64,000 nucleotides of DNA from Lichenibacterium ramalinae (GTDB taxonomy: Bacteria > Pseudomonadota > Alphaproteobacteria > Rhizobiales > Beijerinckiaceae): positions 149,561-213,560 of the forward strand of contig NZ_QYBC01000011.1 in assembly GCF_004137085.1 (NCBI RefSeq). Reading direction: 5' to 3'. This document shows, in pieces, positions 41,121-49,205 of the stretch; position 1 is the stretch's first letter, and each line of letters begins with the position of its first letter. Below the pieces are notes generated by a model, which searched no databases, was not told the origin of the DNA, and worked only from the letters and a program-made list of their open reading frames with translations. The position numbers and the translations under genes were made by a program.

Positions 41121-41960
41121 ATGGTCCGCCGCATGCGTTCCGCCCTCGCCTCCGCCCTGCTCCTGGTGTCGGTCGGGGCCGCCCCGGGGCAAGAAACTCC
41201 CGCGGCGCCCGACCCGGCGCTGCAGGCCGCCGTCGCCGGCCCGGCCCGCAACCCGCGCTTCCTGTCGCGCGACGCCGCGCGCCATCCGGTCGACGAACTC
41301 ACCTTCTTCGGCCTGACCCCCGGCATGACGATCGTGGAGCTGTGGCCGATCGGCGGCTACTGGACCGAGATCCTGGCGCCCTACCTCCGAGACGGTGGCG
41401 GCACCTACGTGGCGGCGCTCGAGACGCAGCCCGCCGGCAGCCCGGAGCGCGACGCCGCCACCAAGCGCGGCGCCTATTTCACGCGCCGTCTGGCCGAGGA
41501 TCAGGACCTCTTCGCCGGCGTGAAGCTGGCGACGCTCGGGCCCGGCACGGAGAACATCGTCCCCCCGGGCTCGGCCGACCTCATCCTCAGCTACCGCGAC
41601 CTGCACCTGTGGATGAAGCAGGGCTTCGCCGAGGAAGCGCTGGTCGATTGCTACAAGGCGCTGAAGCCCGGCGGCATCCTGGCGCTGGTGGACCACCGCG
41701 GCAACCGGGCCGGAGAGCAGGACACCCACGCGGCGGACGGCTACGTGCGCGAGGACTATGCCAAGGGCCTGGCGGAACTGGCCGGCTTCGCCTTCGTGGC
41801 CGCCTCGGAGATCGAGGCCAATCCCAAGGACACGGCCGACTGGCCCCACGGCGTCACCACGCTCGGCCCCACCTTCGCGCTCGGCGCGCAGGACCGGGAG
41901 CGCTACGCGGCCGTCGGCGAACCCGACAACTTCGTCCTGAAGTTCCGCAAGCCGCAGTGA
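41121..41960 (+). CDS. Exported methyltransferase-like protein (COG4798 type)
   Basis: A 279-residue protein with a signal peptide (SALASALLLVSVGAAPGQ) followed by a class I methyltransferase fold. The position of motif I reads MTIVELWPIGGYWTEILAPY, lacking the usual G-x-G-x-G, then YVAALETQPAGS, DLILSYRDLHLWMKQGFAEE and ALKPGGILALVDHRGN. Proteins like this are annotated as predicted methyltransferases, although SAM is not known to be available in the periplasm. The function may have changed. Starts 9 bp after tspO and is followed closely by a RibD-like gene, suggesting one operon. Confidence 0.82.
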   Translation: MVRRMRSALASALLLVSVGAAPGQETPAAPDPALQAAVAGPARNPRFLSRDAARHPVDELTFFGLTPGMTIVELWPIGGYWTEILAPYLRDGGGTYVAALETQPAGSPERDAATKRGAYFTRRLAEDQDLFAGVKLATLGPGTENIVPPGSADLILSYRDLHLWMKQGFAEEALVDCYKALKPGGILALVDHRGNRAGEQDTHAADGYVREDYAKGLAELAGFAFVAASEIEANPKDTADWPHGVTTLGPTFALGAQDRERYAAVGEPDNFVLKFRKPQ

Positions 41961-41983
41961 TTCCGGCCCGGAGAGACCCGACC

Positions 41984-42670
41984 ATGAAGCCCCACGTCAC
42001 CGTCCACATGATCACCTCGGTCGACGGCCGCATCAGAACCAGCCGCTGGAGCCCCTTCGAGGGACGCGGCGAGTACGAGAAGGTACACGACCTGCTCGAC
42101 GGCGACGCCTGGATGTGCGGCCGGGTGACGATGAGCGGCTATGCCCGGGGCGAGCCCTATCCCGCCGCCGCCGAGACCCTGCCCCGCACCGACCATATCG
42201 CGCGGCGCGACGCGCCCGGCTATGCGGTGGCGCTCGACGCCTCGGGCAAGCTTTGCTGGGGACGCGACGCCATCGACGCCGACCACCTCGTCGTGGTCGT
42301 GTCGGAGGACGTGTCCGACGGCCACCTCGCCGGGCTGCGCCGCGACGGCGTCTCCTACGTGTTCGGCGGCCGCGGCGCGATCGACTTCGCCCGCGTGCTC
42401 GAGACGCTGAACCGCGAGTTCGGCATCCGGCGCCTGCTCGTCGAGGGCGGGGGCGGCATCAACGGTTCCCTGCTCAAGGCCGGCCTCGTCGACGAGCTGT
42501 CGCTGCTGCTCGCCCCGGCGGTCGACGGACTCGCCGGGGGGCCGGCCCTGTTCGACTACGACGGCGCGGCGGAGGACGAGACCCCGAAGGGCCTGCGGCT
42601 GAGCCTCGTCTCCTCCCAGCCGCGCGAGGGCGGCGTGATGTGGCTGCGCTACCGGGTGGACAGGGGCTGA
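41984..42670 (+). CDS. RibD C-terminal-like (pyrimidine/dihydrofolate-type) reductase
   Basis: A 228-residue NADPH-dependent reductase of the RibD C-terminal/DHFR fold. Motifs: VTVHMITSVDGRIRTSRWSP, DLLDGDAWMCGRVTMSGYA, VLETLNREFGIRRLLVEGGG then GINGSLLKAGLVDELSLLLA. These are the family's cofactor and substrate segments. It lacks a deaminase domain, so it is not a full RibD. Such stand-alone proteins are often 2,5-diamino-6-ribosylamino-pyrimidinone reductases or unknown reductases. Likely in the tspO operon (24 bp from the previous stop). Confidence 0.85.
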   Translation: MKPHVTVHMITSVDGRIRTSRWSPFEGRGEYEKVHDLLDGDAWMCGRVTMSGYARGEPYPAAAETLPRTDHIARRDAPGYAVALDASGKLCWGRDAIDADHLVVVVSEDVSDGHLAGLRRDGVSYVFGGRGAIDFARVLETLNREFGIRRLLVEGGGGINGSLLKAGLVDELSLLLAPAVDGLAGGPALFDYDGAAEDETPKGLRLSLVSSQPREGGVMWLRYRVDRG

Positions 42671-42704
42671 GCGCCGCGCCGCGAACGGCGCGGCGCCGCG
42701 GGCC

Positions 42705-43475
42705 TCAGCTCATCCAGTTGCCGCCGTCGATGTTGTAGCACTGCGCCACGATGTAGTCGGCGTCCTTGCTGGCCAGAAAGGTCGCCAGGCCCCCGATCTC
42801 GTCCGGACGGGCCATGCGGCCGAAGGGGACGGAGGCGCCCACCGTGCGCTTCTTCTCGCCCGGCTGGAGGTTCTCGTATTTGGCGAACATCGCGTCGACG
42901 TGGTCCCAATGCTCGTTGTCGACGACGCCGGGCGCGATGGCGTTGACGTTGATGCCGTGGCGGATGAGGTCGAGCCCGGTGCTCTGCGTCAGGCTGATCA
43001 CGGCCGCCTTCGACGAGCAGTAGATCGCCACCAGCGGCTCGCCGCGACGGCCCGCCTGCGAGGCGAAATTGATGATCTTGCCGCCGCGGCCCTGCACGAT
43101 CATCTGCCGGGCGACGGTCTGCAGGGTGAACAGCAGCCCCTCGACGTTGACGGCGTAGACGCGCCGGTAGCTTTCCCGCGTGATCTCCATCGTGGGCGCG
43201 AGGTCGAACAGGCCGGCATTGTTCACCAGGATGTCGACCCCGCCGTATTCGGCGACTACGCGGGCCACCAAGGCGTCAATGGAATCCTGGTGCGTCACGT
43301 CGAGCTGCAACCCGAGGGCCCGGTGGCCCAGCGCCTGCGCCACCGCCTGGGCGCCGGCATGGTTGAGGTCGGCGATCACGACCCTGGCGCCCTCGGCGTG
43401 ATAGCGCTCCGCGATGGCGCGGCCGATGCCGCGCGCGGCCCCCGTGACGATGGCGACCTTGCCGTCGAGCTGCAT
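42705..43475 (-). CDS. SDR polyol dehydrogenase (galactitol/sorbitol 2-dehydrogenase-like)
   Basis: A 256-residue SDR, the length of Rhodobacter SmoS. GKVAIVTGAARGIGRAIAER binds NAD, with VVIADLNHAGAQ giving the acidic residue that selects NAD over NADP. NNAG is in DILVNNAGLFDLAPTMEITR, and the catalytic YCSSKAAV follows the INFASQAGRRGE serine strand. APGVVDNEHWDHVDAMFAKY is the polyol-dehydrogenase lid. It probably oxidises galactitol to tagatose (or sorbitol to fructose). Last gene of a minus-strand operon with a tagatose-type kinase and a GatZ-like enzyme. Confidence 0.88.
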   Translation of the reverse strand: MQLDGKVAIVTGAARGIGRAIAERYHAEGARVVIADLNHAGAQAVAQALGHRALGLQLDVTHQDSIDALVARVVAEYGGVDILVNNAGLFDLAPTMEITRESYRRVYAVNVEGLLFTLQTVARQMIVQGRGGKIINFASQAGRRGEPLVAIYCSSKAAVISLTQSTGLDLIRHGINVNAIAPGVVDNEHWDHVDAMFAKYENLQPGEKKRTVGASVPFGRMARPDEIGGLATFLASKDADYIVAQCYNIDGGNWMS

Positions 43476-43528
43476 GGCGTTTCTCTCCTGTGGCGGCCGG
43501 CCGGTGGCGGGCCCGGTCTGGGATTGGT

Positions 43529-44806
43529 TCAGGCGCAGGCGGCGCTGTAGGGGGCGAGCGCGGCCCGCACGGCCGCGACCAGCAGGTCCCGCGCGACGGG
43601 GCGCACGGCGCCGTCGCGCACCCCGTCCCAGAGCCGGGGCAGGTATTGGCTCACCAGAGTCTCCGGGATGGGCCGGTCGCCGAGCCGCGCCATGAGGGCG
43701 TCGACGGCGGCCTGCGCGTCGGGGTGGGGCCAGTAGTAGCGGATGCGGTCGCTGTAGGAGAAGTGGCGCTGGGCGACGAGGTCGGCGCCCTCGCCATCGT
43801 AATAGCGACGCCAATGGCCGGGCTCGGCGAGCATCAGGCGATCCATGGCGTCGCGCAGCGGCGTCGCGCCCGGCTGCGGCGCCACGACATCGGCGACGTG
43901 GTCGAGCCCGTAGAGCGCTTCGCGCAGCGCGAAGGTGAGGCCGGGCCCGACCTTGAGGATGGCGAAGCCGTCGTCGACCAGCGCCCGCAGGGCGGCGGCC
44001 GACTGGTAGTCGGTCGAATGGGCCTCGAACACGAATTGCGGCAGGCGCTCCAAGGCGGCCGCGAGGTCGCGCGCCGCCGCCGGGTCGTAGCCGATGACGT
44101 CGGCGTGGCCGAACTCGACGCCCGGCTGCACCACCACGCCGATGGCGCGGCCGAAGGCCCCGGACAGGCCGGCCGCCGCGAAGGCCGCGCGGTGGACCTC
44201 CACGGTGGCGAACGCCGCCTCGGGGCGGGTCGCCTCGAGGTGGTCGAGCGCATGGGTGGCGCCGCCCGGCACCGGCACTTCGGTGCCGATGACGTAGACG
44301 GGCGGCGGCAGGCCCGCTTCGGCGACGGCGCGCTCGGCCGCCCCGGCGAGCCGCGCCGCCCGGGCCGCCGTCTGTTCATCGGCGAGCGCCGCGGGCTCGC
44401 CGTGGCAACCCATGGACGTGTCGAGGTGGAGCTTGGAGAAGCCGGCCGCCGCATAGGCGGCGATCATGGCCTCGGCCTTGGCCATGGCCTCCTCGGCCGG
44501 CTTGGCGCGCCAGGGGTTCGGCCCGAGGTGGTCGCCGCCGAGGATCAGCCGCGCGGGGTCGAAGCCGACCCGCGCCGCGATGCCGAGCACGAAGTCGCGG
44601 AACCCGGCCGGCGTCATGCCGGTGTAGCCGCCGTCCTGGTTGACCTGGTTGCAGGTCGCCTCGATCAGCACCGGCGCGCCGTCGGCGATGCCCTGAAGCA
44701 GCGCCGCCTCGATGGCCAGCGGATGGGCGGTGCAGACCGAGGTGATGCCGACCCGCGTGCCGGCATGGCGCAGGCGGGCGATGTCGGCGATGCCGTCCGG
44801 GGTCAT
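43529..44806 (-). CDS. GatZ/KbaZ-like tagatose-phosphate enzyme
   Basis: A 425-residue protein of the GatZ/KbaZ family. GITSVCTAHPLAIEAALLQG, LIEATCNQVNQDGGYTGMTP, ILGGDHLGPNPW, LDTSMGCHGEP, FEAHSTDYQSAAALRALVDD and HFSYSDRIRYYWPHPDAQAA are all conserved. In E. coli GatZ supports the aldolase GatY. No gatY/kbaY is present here. In Agrobacterium an orthologous protein was shown to act as a D-tagatose-6-phosphate 4-epimerase giving fructose-6-phosphate, which fits this operon better. The ATG overlaps the kinase stop (ATGA). Confidence 0.88.
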   Translation of the reverse strand: MTPDGIADIARLRHAGTRVGITSVCTAHPLAIEAALLQGIADGAPVLIEATCNQVNQDGGYTGMTPAGFRDFVLGIAARVGFDPARLILGGDHLGPNPWRAKPAEEAMAKAEAMIAAYAAAGFSKLHLDTSMGCHGEPAALADEQTAARAARLAGAAERAVAEAGLPPPVYVIGTEVPVPGGATHALDHLEATRPEAAFATVEVHRAAFAAAGLSGAFGRAIGVVVQPGVEFGHADVIGYDPAAARDLAAALERLPQFVFEAHSTDYQSAAALRALVDDGFAILKVGPGLTFALREALYGLDHVADVVAPQPGATPLRDAMDRLMLAEPGHWRRYYDGEGADLVAQRHFSYSDRIRYYWPHPDAQAAVDALMARLGDRPIPETLVSQYLPRLWDGVRDGAVRPVARDLLVAAVRAALAPYSAACA

Positions 44807-45753
44807 CGGGCGCGCTCCTGCGTCGTGGCCAGGAAGGCGTCGAGCTCGGCCCGGGTGGAGGCGCCCTCCATGGGGCCGCGGCGCGTCACGGCGCGGGCGC
44901 CGGCGGCGGCGGCGTAGCGCAGCGTTTCGGCGGGCGGGTGGCCGCGCAGCCAGAAGACCACGAAGGCGGCGCCGAAACAATCGCCGGCGCCGGTCGGGTC
45001 GAGCTCCTCGACCGGGAAGGCCGCCTGGCTGAAGCTGCCGTCGGCGTCGTGGTAGTCGGCCCCGGCGGCGCCGCGCTTGACCACCACGGCCCGGACGCCG
45101 CCCGACAGGATCTCGGCCACGGCGCCGGCCTCGTCGCCCGCGCTGGCGAAGAGCAGCAGTTCGGGCCCGCTCGGCAGGAACAGGTCGCAGCGCGCCAGCA
45201 GCGCCGTCAGCGCGGCCCGCATGCCCGGCAGCGCCAGGAGTTCGCGCCGGATGTTGGGATCGAACGAGACCGTGCCGCCCTTGCCCTTGATGGCGGCGAC
45301 GGCCTCCTCGGTGGCCGCCACCACGGCGGGGGAGAAGAGCGACGAGCCCATGACGTGGAGGTGGTCGGCCCCGGCGATCAGGGCGCGCCCGGCAGCGTCG
45401 AGCGCCAGGCCGCCGTTGGCGCTGTGCCGGATGTTGAAGACGAAATCGCGGTCGCCGTCGTCGCGGTAGCGCACGAAGGCGCTGCCGGTGGCGGCCTCAG
45501 GGTCGACCGCGATGGCCGAGACGTCGACGCCGTCGGCGGCGAGGCGGCGCGTGTTGATCCGCCCGAAATCGTCGTCGCCGACGCGCCCGATCATGCCGCA
45601 GGGCTGGCCGAGGCGGCCCACCTGGTCGATGAAGATGGCGGGCGCGCCCGATGGGAAGGGGCCGACCAGCGCCAGTGGTTCGAGGAAGCCGCGCCCGGGC
45701 TGCGTCGCCATGACCTCCACGACGATTTCACCGATGGTGACGATCTTCTTCAT
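44803..45753 (-). CDS. PfkB-family sugar kinase, probably tagatose kinase
   Basis: A 316-residue ribokinase-like kinase. The N-terminal KKIVTIGEIVVEVMATQPGR, FPSGAPAIFIDQVGRLGQP, GSAFVRYRDDGDRDFVFNIR and the anion-hole motif LDPTGAGDCFGAAFVVFWLR with catalytic Asp are visible. ATG 45753 is preferred to 45786. The position at the head of an operon with a GatZ-like enzyme and a polyol SDR argues for D-tagatose as substrate (tagatose to tagatose-6-phosphate). No transporter or regulator of the pathway lies beside it in this window. Confidence 0.87.
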   Translation of the reverse strand: MKKIVTIGEIVVEVMATQPGRGFLEPLALVGPFPSGAPAIFIDQVGRLGQPCGMIGRVGDDDFGRINTRRLAADGVDVSAIAVDPEAATGSAFVRYRDDGDRDFVFNIRHSANGGLALDAAGRALIAGADHLHVMGSSLFSPAVVAATEEAVAAIKGKGGTVSFDPNIRRELLALPGMRAALTALLARCDLFLPSGPELLLFASAGDEAGAVAEILSGGVRAVVVKRGAAGADYHDADGSFSQAAFPVEELDPTGAGDCFGAAFVVFWLRGHPPAETLRYAAAAGARAVTRRGPMEGASTRAELDAFLATTQERAR

Positions 45754-45912
45754 GAGGTCCCGCCGCGCCTGCCGCAGGGAGCGCATAGCCGCAGCGGCGG
45801 GCGGGCGTCAAATGCCGCCCGGGCTCGGCCGGCCCCGGCCGGACCGCCCCATGCAACGACGGCGAGCGTCGTGCGTTGAATCGACGGAGACTGTCGCAGG
45901 GGAGACGATCGC

Positions 45913-46179
45913 ATGTCGAGAATGAACGTCCTGGCCGTCGCGGTGATGCTGGCGGCCACGGCGGGAGCCGGATCGGCCCTGGCCGCCACCGCCCACAATT
46001 CGCAGGCCGGCTCCTTCGGCCCCAACAAGCATACCTGCGAGCCGACGCCGTATTTCCAGGCCGGCGGCTGCCTCACGTCGTTCTTCACCGGCCAGGACGA
46101 CGGCTGGGTCGAGCCCCGCACGGAGCGGTATCGGGAGCGCTATCAGGAGCGCCGGCCCCTCCGCCCGCTCGACCGCTGA
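45913..46179 (+). CDS. Small secreted protein of unknown function
   Basis: An 88-residue protein with a signal peptide (MSRMNVLAVAVMLAATAGAG then SALAA) and a mature part of about 64 residues. It includes two Cys (KHTCEPTPYFQAGGCLTSFF), which could form one disulfide, and ends in a charged YRERYQERRPLRPLDR tail. GGGGAG precedes the ATG. No family recognised. Envelope or secreted location is likely. Confidence 0.6.
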   Translation: MSRMNVLAVAVMLAATAGAGSALAATAHNSQAGSFGPNKHTCEPTPYFQAGGCLTSFFTGQDDGWVEPRTERYRERYQERRPLRPLDR

Positions 46180-46219
46180 TCCGGTCCGGCGCCGCGCCCC
46201 GAGGGTCGCGGCGCCCGCC

Positions 46220-46699
46220 TCACTTCCAGGTGGTCGGGTTGAAGATGTCGTCGCTGGCGCCCTGCGACAGCAGGTCGACCACGGCCCGCAGCCGTACCGC
46301 GTTGAGGCCTTCCATCTCAGTGCGCTGGTTGAGACTGATCTGATCGATCTTGCCATCCTGAGTATGCACGGCAAAGTAGGAAGCGTTGCTGTCGTTCTTG
46401 ACCAACAGGTTCAGCAGCGGCGCCTTCGCACTCTGTTCGGGCGTCACCGAATAGGAGATGAAGGCATAGAGGTTGGTCTTGTCGTCGGAAATGTTGAAGT
46501 TGACCGGGCTGCCGGCGGCTTCGATCGTGACGGTCGAGCCCTTGACGGTCGGCTTGAAGCCCATGGCGACCAGTTGGGTCTTGAGCTTGTCGACATCCGG
46601 ATTGGTGACCTCCTGAGCCGGGGCGGCGGTGGCCGCCATCATCAGGAAGGACAGGGCCGCGAGGGCGACGGGGAAGTGTGTGGCGGAGCGGAGAATCAT
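46220..46699 (-). CDS. Secreted protein of unknown function, YbjN-like size
   Basis: A 159-residue exported protein. A signal peptide covers ~1-29 (FPVALAALSFLMMAATAAPA). The mature part is alpha/beta (PDVDKLKTQLVAMGFKPTVK, VNFNISDDKTNLYAFISYSV, SYFAVHTQDGKIDQISLNQR, AVRLRAVVDLLSQGA). The arrangement of an N-terminal helix, a beta sheet and a C-terminal helix recalls YbjN or type III chaperone-like folds, but I cannot claim homology. G+C content is lower than in neighbours. Isolated; no operon partner. Confidence 0.65.
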   Translation of the reverse strand: MILRSATHFPVALAALSFLMMAATAAPAQEVTNPDVDKLKTQLVAMGFKPTVKGSTVTIEAAGSPVNFNISDDKTNLYAFISYSVTPEQSAKAPLLNLLVKNDSNASYFAVHTQDGKIDQISLNQRTEMEGLNAVRLRAVVDLLSQGASDDIFNPTTWK

Positions 46700-47349
46700 C
46701 GTCGGTCCCGGTTGCAAGCGGGCTGGATGGCCCGGTGGATGGAGCAGTTCTGGTCGAGAGATGCCCCTGCGAGGCAGAATGGCCCTTGCGGGGCGGCGCC
46801 TCCATCGCAGAGGCGTGGATGGCACCAGTTGGGCGCGGGCCCGCCGCCGCGATCGACACCCGATTGCATCCACGCCGGATCGCGCAGCGCTCGCGGTGCG
46901 CAAGACGGGATGTGGGCGATGCCGCCCATCGAACACGAGAATGACACCGTTCCGCCCCCAGAAAGTGCGGGGAATCTATGTCACTCCCACGTTGTCTTTT
47001 CAAGCCGGGATCTCAATCGCCGATTTCACCGCCCGTCGAGCCGGTCGCACGGCCTTCGGCATGCGGAGGACACCGCATTCGCACGAGGCGATGGACGGGG
47101 CATCCGCCATCGGTGTCGCGGCCCGGCACGATCGGCGGCACGCCCGCGTGGAGGTGTGACATCGGCCGACGCCGTAGGAGTTCGTTGCGGCGAACCATCC
47201 ATGTCGGCTATCGCGGATGTCGGCCGTCGCCGATGTAGGCTGTCGCGGCTGTCGACCCCGCCTGCCACTCAGCGTGAGCGTTCGAACCGACTGCCTCGAA
47301 GGAGGACCAGGCCACCCGATGCGGGGCTGTCCTGTCGAGGGAGGGTCAC
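46700..47349. other. Gene-poor region, 650 bp
   Basis: Between the secreted-protein gene and the tRNA. No supported ORF; frames such as 46629-47159 have atypical amino-acid composition for coding DNA. It contains the 16-bp tandem repeat at 47201-47250 and otherwise nothing I can name. Confidence 0.5.
47201..47260. repeat. 16-bp imperfect tandem repeat
   Basis: Three full units start at 47201, 47217 and 47233 (ATGTCGGCTATCGCGG, ATGTCGGCCGTCGCCG, ATGTAGGCTGTCGCGG), followed by a partial fourth (CTGTCGAC) from 47249. It lies 90-150 bp from the 3' end of tRNA-Leu. Confidence 0.65.
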
Positions 47350-47434
47350 TGGTGCGGCCAAGAGGACTCGAACCTCCACTGGTTTCCCAACTAGCACCTC
47401 AAGCTAGCGCGTCTACCAATTCCGCCATGGCCGC
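47350..47434 (-). tRNA. tRNA-Leu(GAG), CCA encoded
   Basis: Read on the minus strand this is an 85-base class II tRNA. The acceptor stem GCGGCCA pairs with TGGCCGC, followed by A and an encoded CCA. The anticodon loop is TTGAGGT between CTAGC/GCTAG, so the anticodon is GAG (reads CUC and CUU). A long variable arm (TGGGAAACCA) and GGTTCGAGTCC T-arm are typical of leucine tRNA. Confidence 0.95.
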
Positions 47435-47477
47435 GACCGTGTCGCTCCGGGTCGAGCCCGGGGTCGGCGAGGCCCGT

Positions 47478-47506
47478 CAACTAACAAACCGGGCCGGGGC
47501 TGGCAA
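47478..47506 (-). promoter_or_regulatory. Probable promoter of tRNA-Leu
   Basis: On the minus strand TTGCCA (47506-47501) and TAGTTG (47483-47478) are separated by 17 bases and end 43 bases before the tRNA 5' end. It is a fair sigma-70-like match in otherwise GC-rich DNA. Confidence 0.4.
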
Positions 47507-47556
47507 GCGCGATTGTGACGTGTTTTCGCTTTCGCCGACCGGGGCTATGGTGGGCC

Positions 47557-48375
47557 ATGCCCGAAACGACGCGCGAGCCTGCTTCCGACACCCCGCCGGC
47601 CGGATCCCGCCGGACCGACCGCGCCGGCTTCCGCGCCCCGCCCGGCAGCCCGCCGGTCGAGTGGGCCGTGGCCGACGGGCCCGTCGCCTACGCGGAAGCG
47701 GTGGCCGCCATGGAGGCGCGCGTCGCCCGCATCGCGGCCGGCACGGCGGCCGAGCGTATCTGGCTGGTGGAACATCCGCCGCTCTACACGGCCGGCACGT
47801 CGGCGCGGGACGGCGATCTGCGGGCGCCGCGGTTCCCCGTGCACAGCACGGGTCGCGGCGGGCAATACACCTATCACGGGCCGGGGCAGAGGGTCGCCTA
47901 TGCCATGCTGGACCTCAACCGGCGCCGGCCGGATGTGCGGGCCTTCGTGGCGGCGCTCGAGGCCTGGATCATCGGCACGCTGGCGCGGCTGAACATCCGC
48001 GGCGAGCGGCGGGACGACAGGGTCGGGGTGTGGGTGGCGCGACCCGACAGGCCGGCCGGCCTCGACGGCACGCCCGCCGAGGACAAGGTCGCCGCCATCG
48101 GCATCCGGCTCAAGCGCTGGGTCAGCTTTCACGGCATCTCGGTCAACGTCGAGCCCGACCTGTCGCATTTCGCCGGCATCGTGCCCTGCGGCATCGCCGA
48201 AGCCCATTACGGCGTGACCAGCCTCGTCGATTTGGGTCATCCCATCGCGATGGCGGAGTTCGACGCCCTGTTGCGGGCAGAGTTCGAGGCCGTGTTCGGG
48301 CCCACGGCGGCCCCCGGCGCGGAACTTGCGGACACGGCTGCCGTTGCACGCTTCTCTGGGGAGGGAAACCGATGA
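47557..48375 (+). CDS. lipB: Lipoyl(octanoyl) transferase
   Basis: A 272-residue LipB that moves octanoate from acyl carrier protein to the lipoyl domains of pyruvate and 2-oxoglutarate dehydrogenases and the glycine cleavage H protein. Present are [20 protein letters not shown], the signature [40 protein letters not shown] with the catalytic Lys, and [11 protein letters not shown] with the catalytic Cys. There is an N-terminal Pro-rich extension of ~30 residues. Its TGA overlaps the start of a small membrane-protein gene. Confidence 0.95.
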   Translation: MPETTREPASDTPPAGSRRTDRAGFRAPPGSPPVEWAVADGPVAYAEAVAAMEARVARIAAGTAAERIWLVEHPPLYTAGTSARDGDLRAPRFPVHSTGRGGQYTYHGPGQRVAYAMLDLNRRRPDVRAFVAALEAWIIGTLARLNIRGERRDDRVGVWVARPDRPAGLDGTPAEDKVAAIGIRLKRWVSFHGISVNVEPDLSHFAGIVPCGIAEAHYGVTSLVDLGHPIAMAEFDALLRAEFEAVFGPTAAPGAELADTAAVARFSGEGNR

Positions 48376-48518
48376 GCGAACGCCCGACACGCCTCGACAA
48401 GACAGATGCCAGCGCCGGTAAATCCGGGGTCGGCGTGCGCTACGTGCTGATCGGCGGCCTCGTGCTCGTCATCGTGCTCTTCGCCGTGATCGCGCTGGTG
48501 ATGAGCCACTCGGGCTGA
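48372..48518 (+). CDS. 48-residue single-helix membrane protein
   Basis: This small reading frame encodes a charged N-terminus ([20 protein letters not shown]) and then a single strongly hydrophobic segment ([20 protein letters not shown]) ending MSHSG. The ATG overlaps the lipB TGA (ATGA), which argues that it is translated, by coupling. One predicted transmembrane helix; no recognised family. It might assist LipB or a neighbouring membrane complex. Confidence 0.6.
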   Translation: MSERPTRLDKTDASAGKSGVGVRYVLIGGLVLVIVLFAVIALVMSHSG

Positions 48519-48542
48519 GGCGCGGAGCGCGCGCCGCCGGCC

Positions 48543-49010
48543 TCAGGCGGCCCGTCGCAGCGGGCGCGAGACGGCGCCCTCGCCGCGCGACACGCCGGGC
48601 CAGCCCGCCACCGCGCGGGCCTTGACGGCGCCGGCGAACCAGGACGGCAGGCTCTGGGCCTCGTCGATGACGTTTACCAGGACGGCGAAGGCCGCCGGCG
48701 TCCGGGTCATGTCGACCTGGGCGAGGAGCCACTCAGCCTGGCCTTCGTCGAGGCGGCCGGTCGGCCGCTCGCCCCACACCACGTGGTCGGTCACCGCCTG
48801 CACGAAGAAGGCCGTCCAGGCCTCGCAGCGGCTCAGCGCGGCGCGCTCGAGGTCGAAGAGCGCCTCGGCTTCGGTCCGGTCGAGCGAGCCGTCGGCGAAG
48901 AGGTGGCGGTGCAGCGAGGCCACGTCGGCGGCGGAAACGCCCGAGGACCCGACCGCGATCTCGACGATATTGGCGGACAGTTCGGCCTGGATTGCGCTCT
49001 CGATCATCAT
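48543..49010 (-). CDS. Conserved hypothetical protein, TerB-like helical
   Basis: A 155-residue soluble, helical protein (MMIESAIQAELSANIVEIAV, DVASLHRHLFADGSLDRTEA, CEAWTAFFVQAVTDHVVW, AEWLLAQVDMTRTPAAFAVL). The first part, with an acidic D-G-S-LDR-EAE segment, resembles TerB-like or EF-hand-type helix pairs that bind metal. I recall similar proteins in other Rhizobiales but no experimental role. AGAAGGA precedes the ATG pair; the first ATG (49010) is used. Divergent from the ridA-family gene, with an AT-richer 195-bp gap between. Confidence 0.65.
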   Translation of the reverse strand: MMIESAIQAELSANIVEIAVGSSGVSAADVASLHRHLFADGSLDRTEAEALFDLERAALSRCEAWTAFFVQAVTDHVVWGERPTGRLDEGQAEWLLAQVDMTRTPAAFAVLVNVIDEAQSLPSWFAGAVKARAVAGWPGVSRGEGAVSRPLRRAA

Positions 49011-49128
49011 GGTGCTGCGTCCTTCTGTTATCTCGACTTTGGCCGCTGGCGATTGCCGGAATATGAACGGCAAGTGATCGGAATTCGGCAAGGTTAAGCT
49101 GGCGGCAAAGCGCAACGTGACCAGATCG

Positions 49129-49157
49129 TTGCTTTCAAGTTTCGTTGACGATACGGT
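49129..49157 (+). promoter_or_regulatory. Possible promoter for the RidA-family gene
   Basis: TTGCTT (49129-49134), a 17-base spacer and TACGGT (49152-49157) are a moderate sigma-70-like match in the AT-richer divergent gap. Confidence 0.25.
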
Positions 49158-49205
49158 TTCGGTGGCCCTGCCCGATTCGCGGCGGCCGGGATCGGGGAGA
49201 GCGGC

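Noticed and set aside
46629..47159. A 176-codon frame in the gene-poor region.
   Set aside because: Amino-acid composition is unlike coding sequence of this genome, no ribosome site, no family motif.
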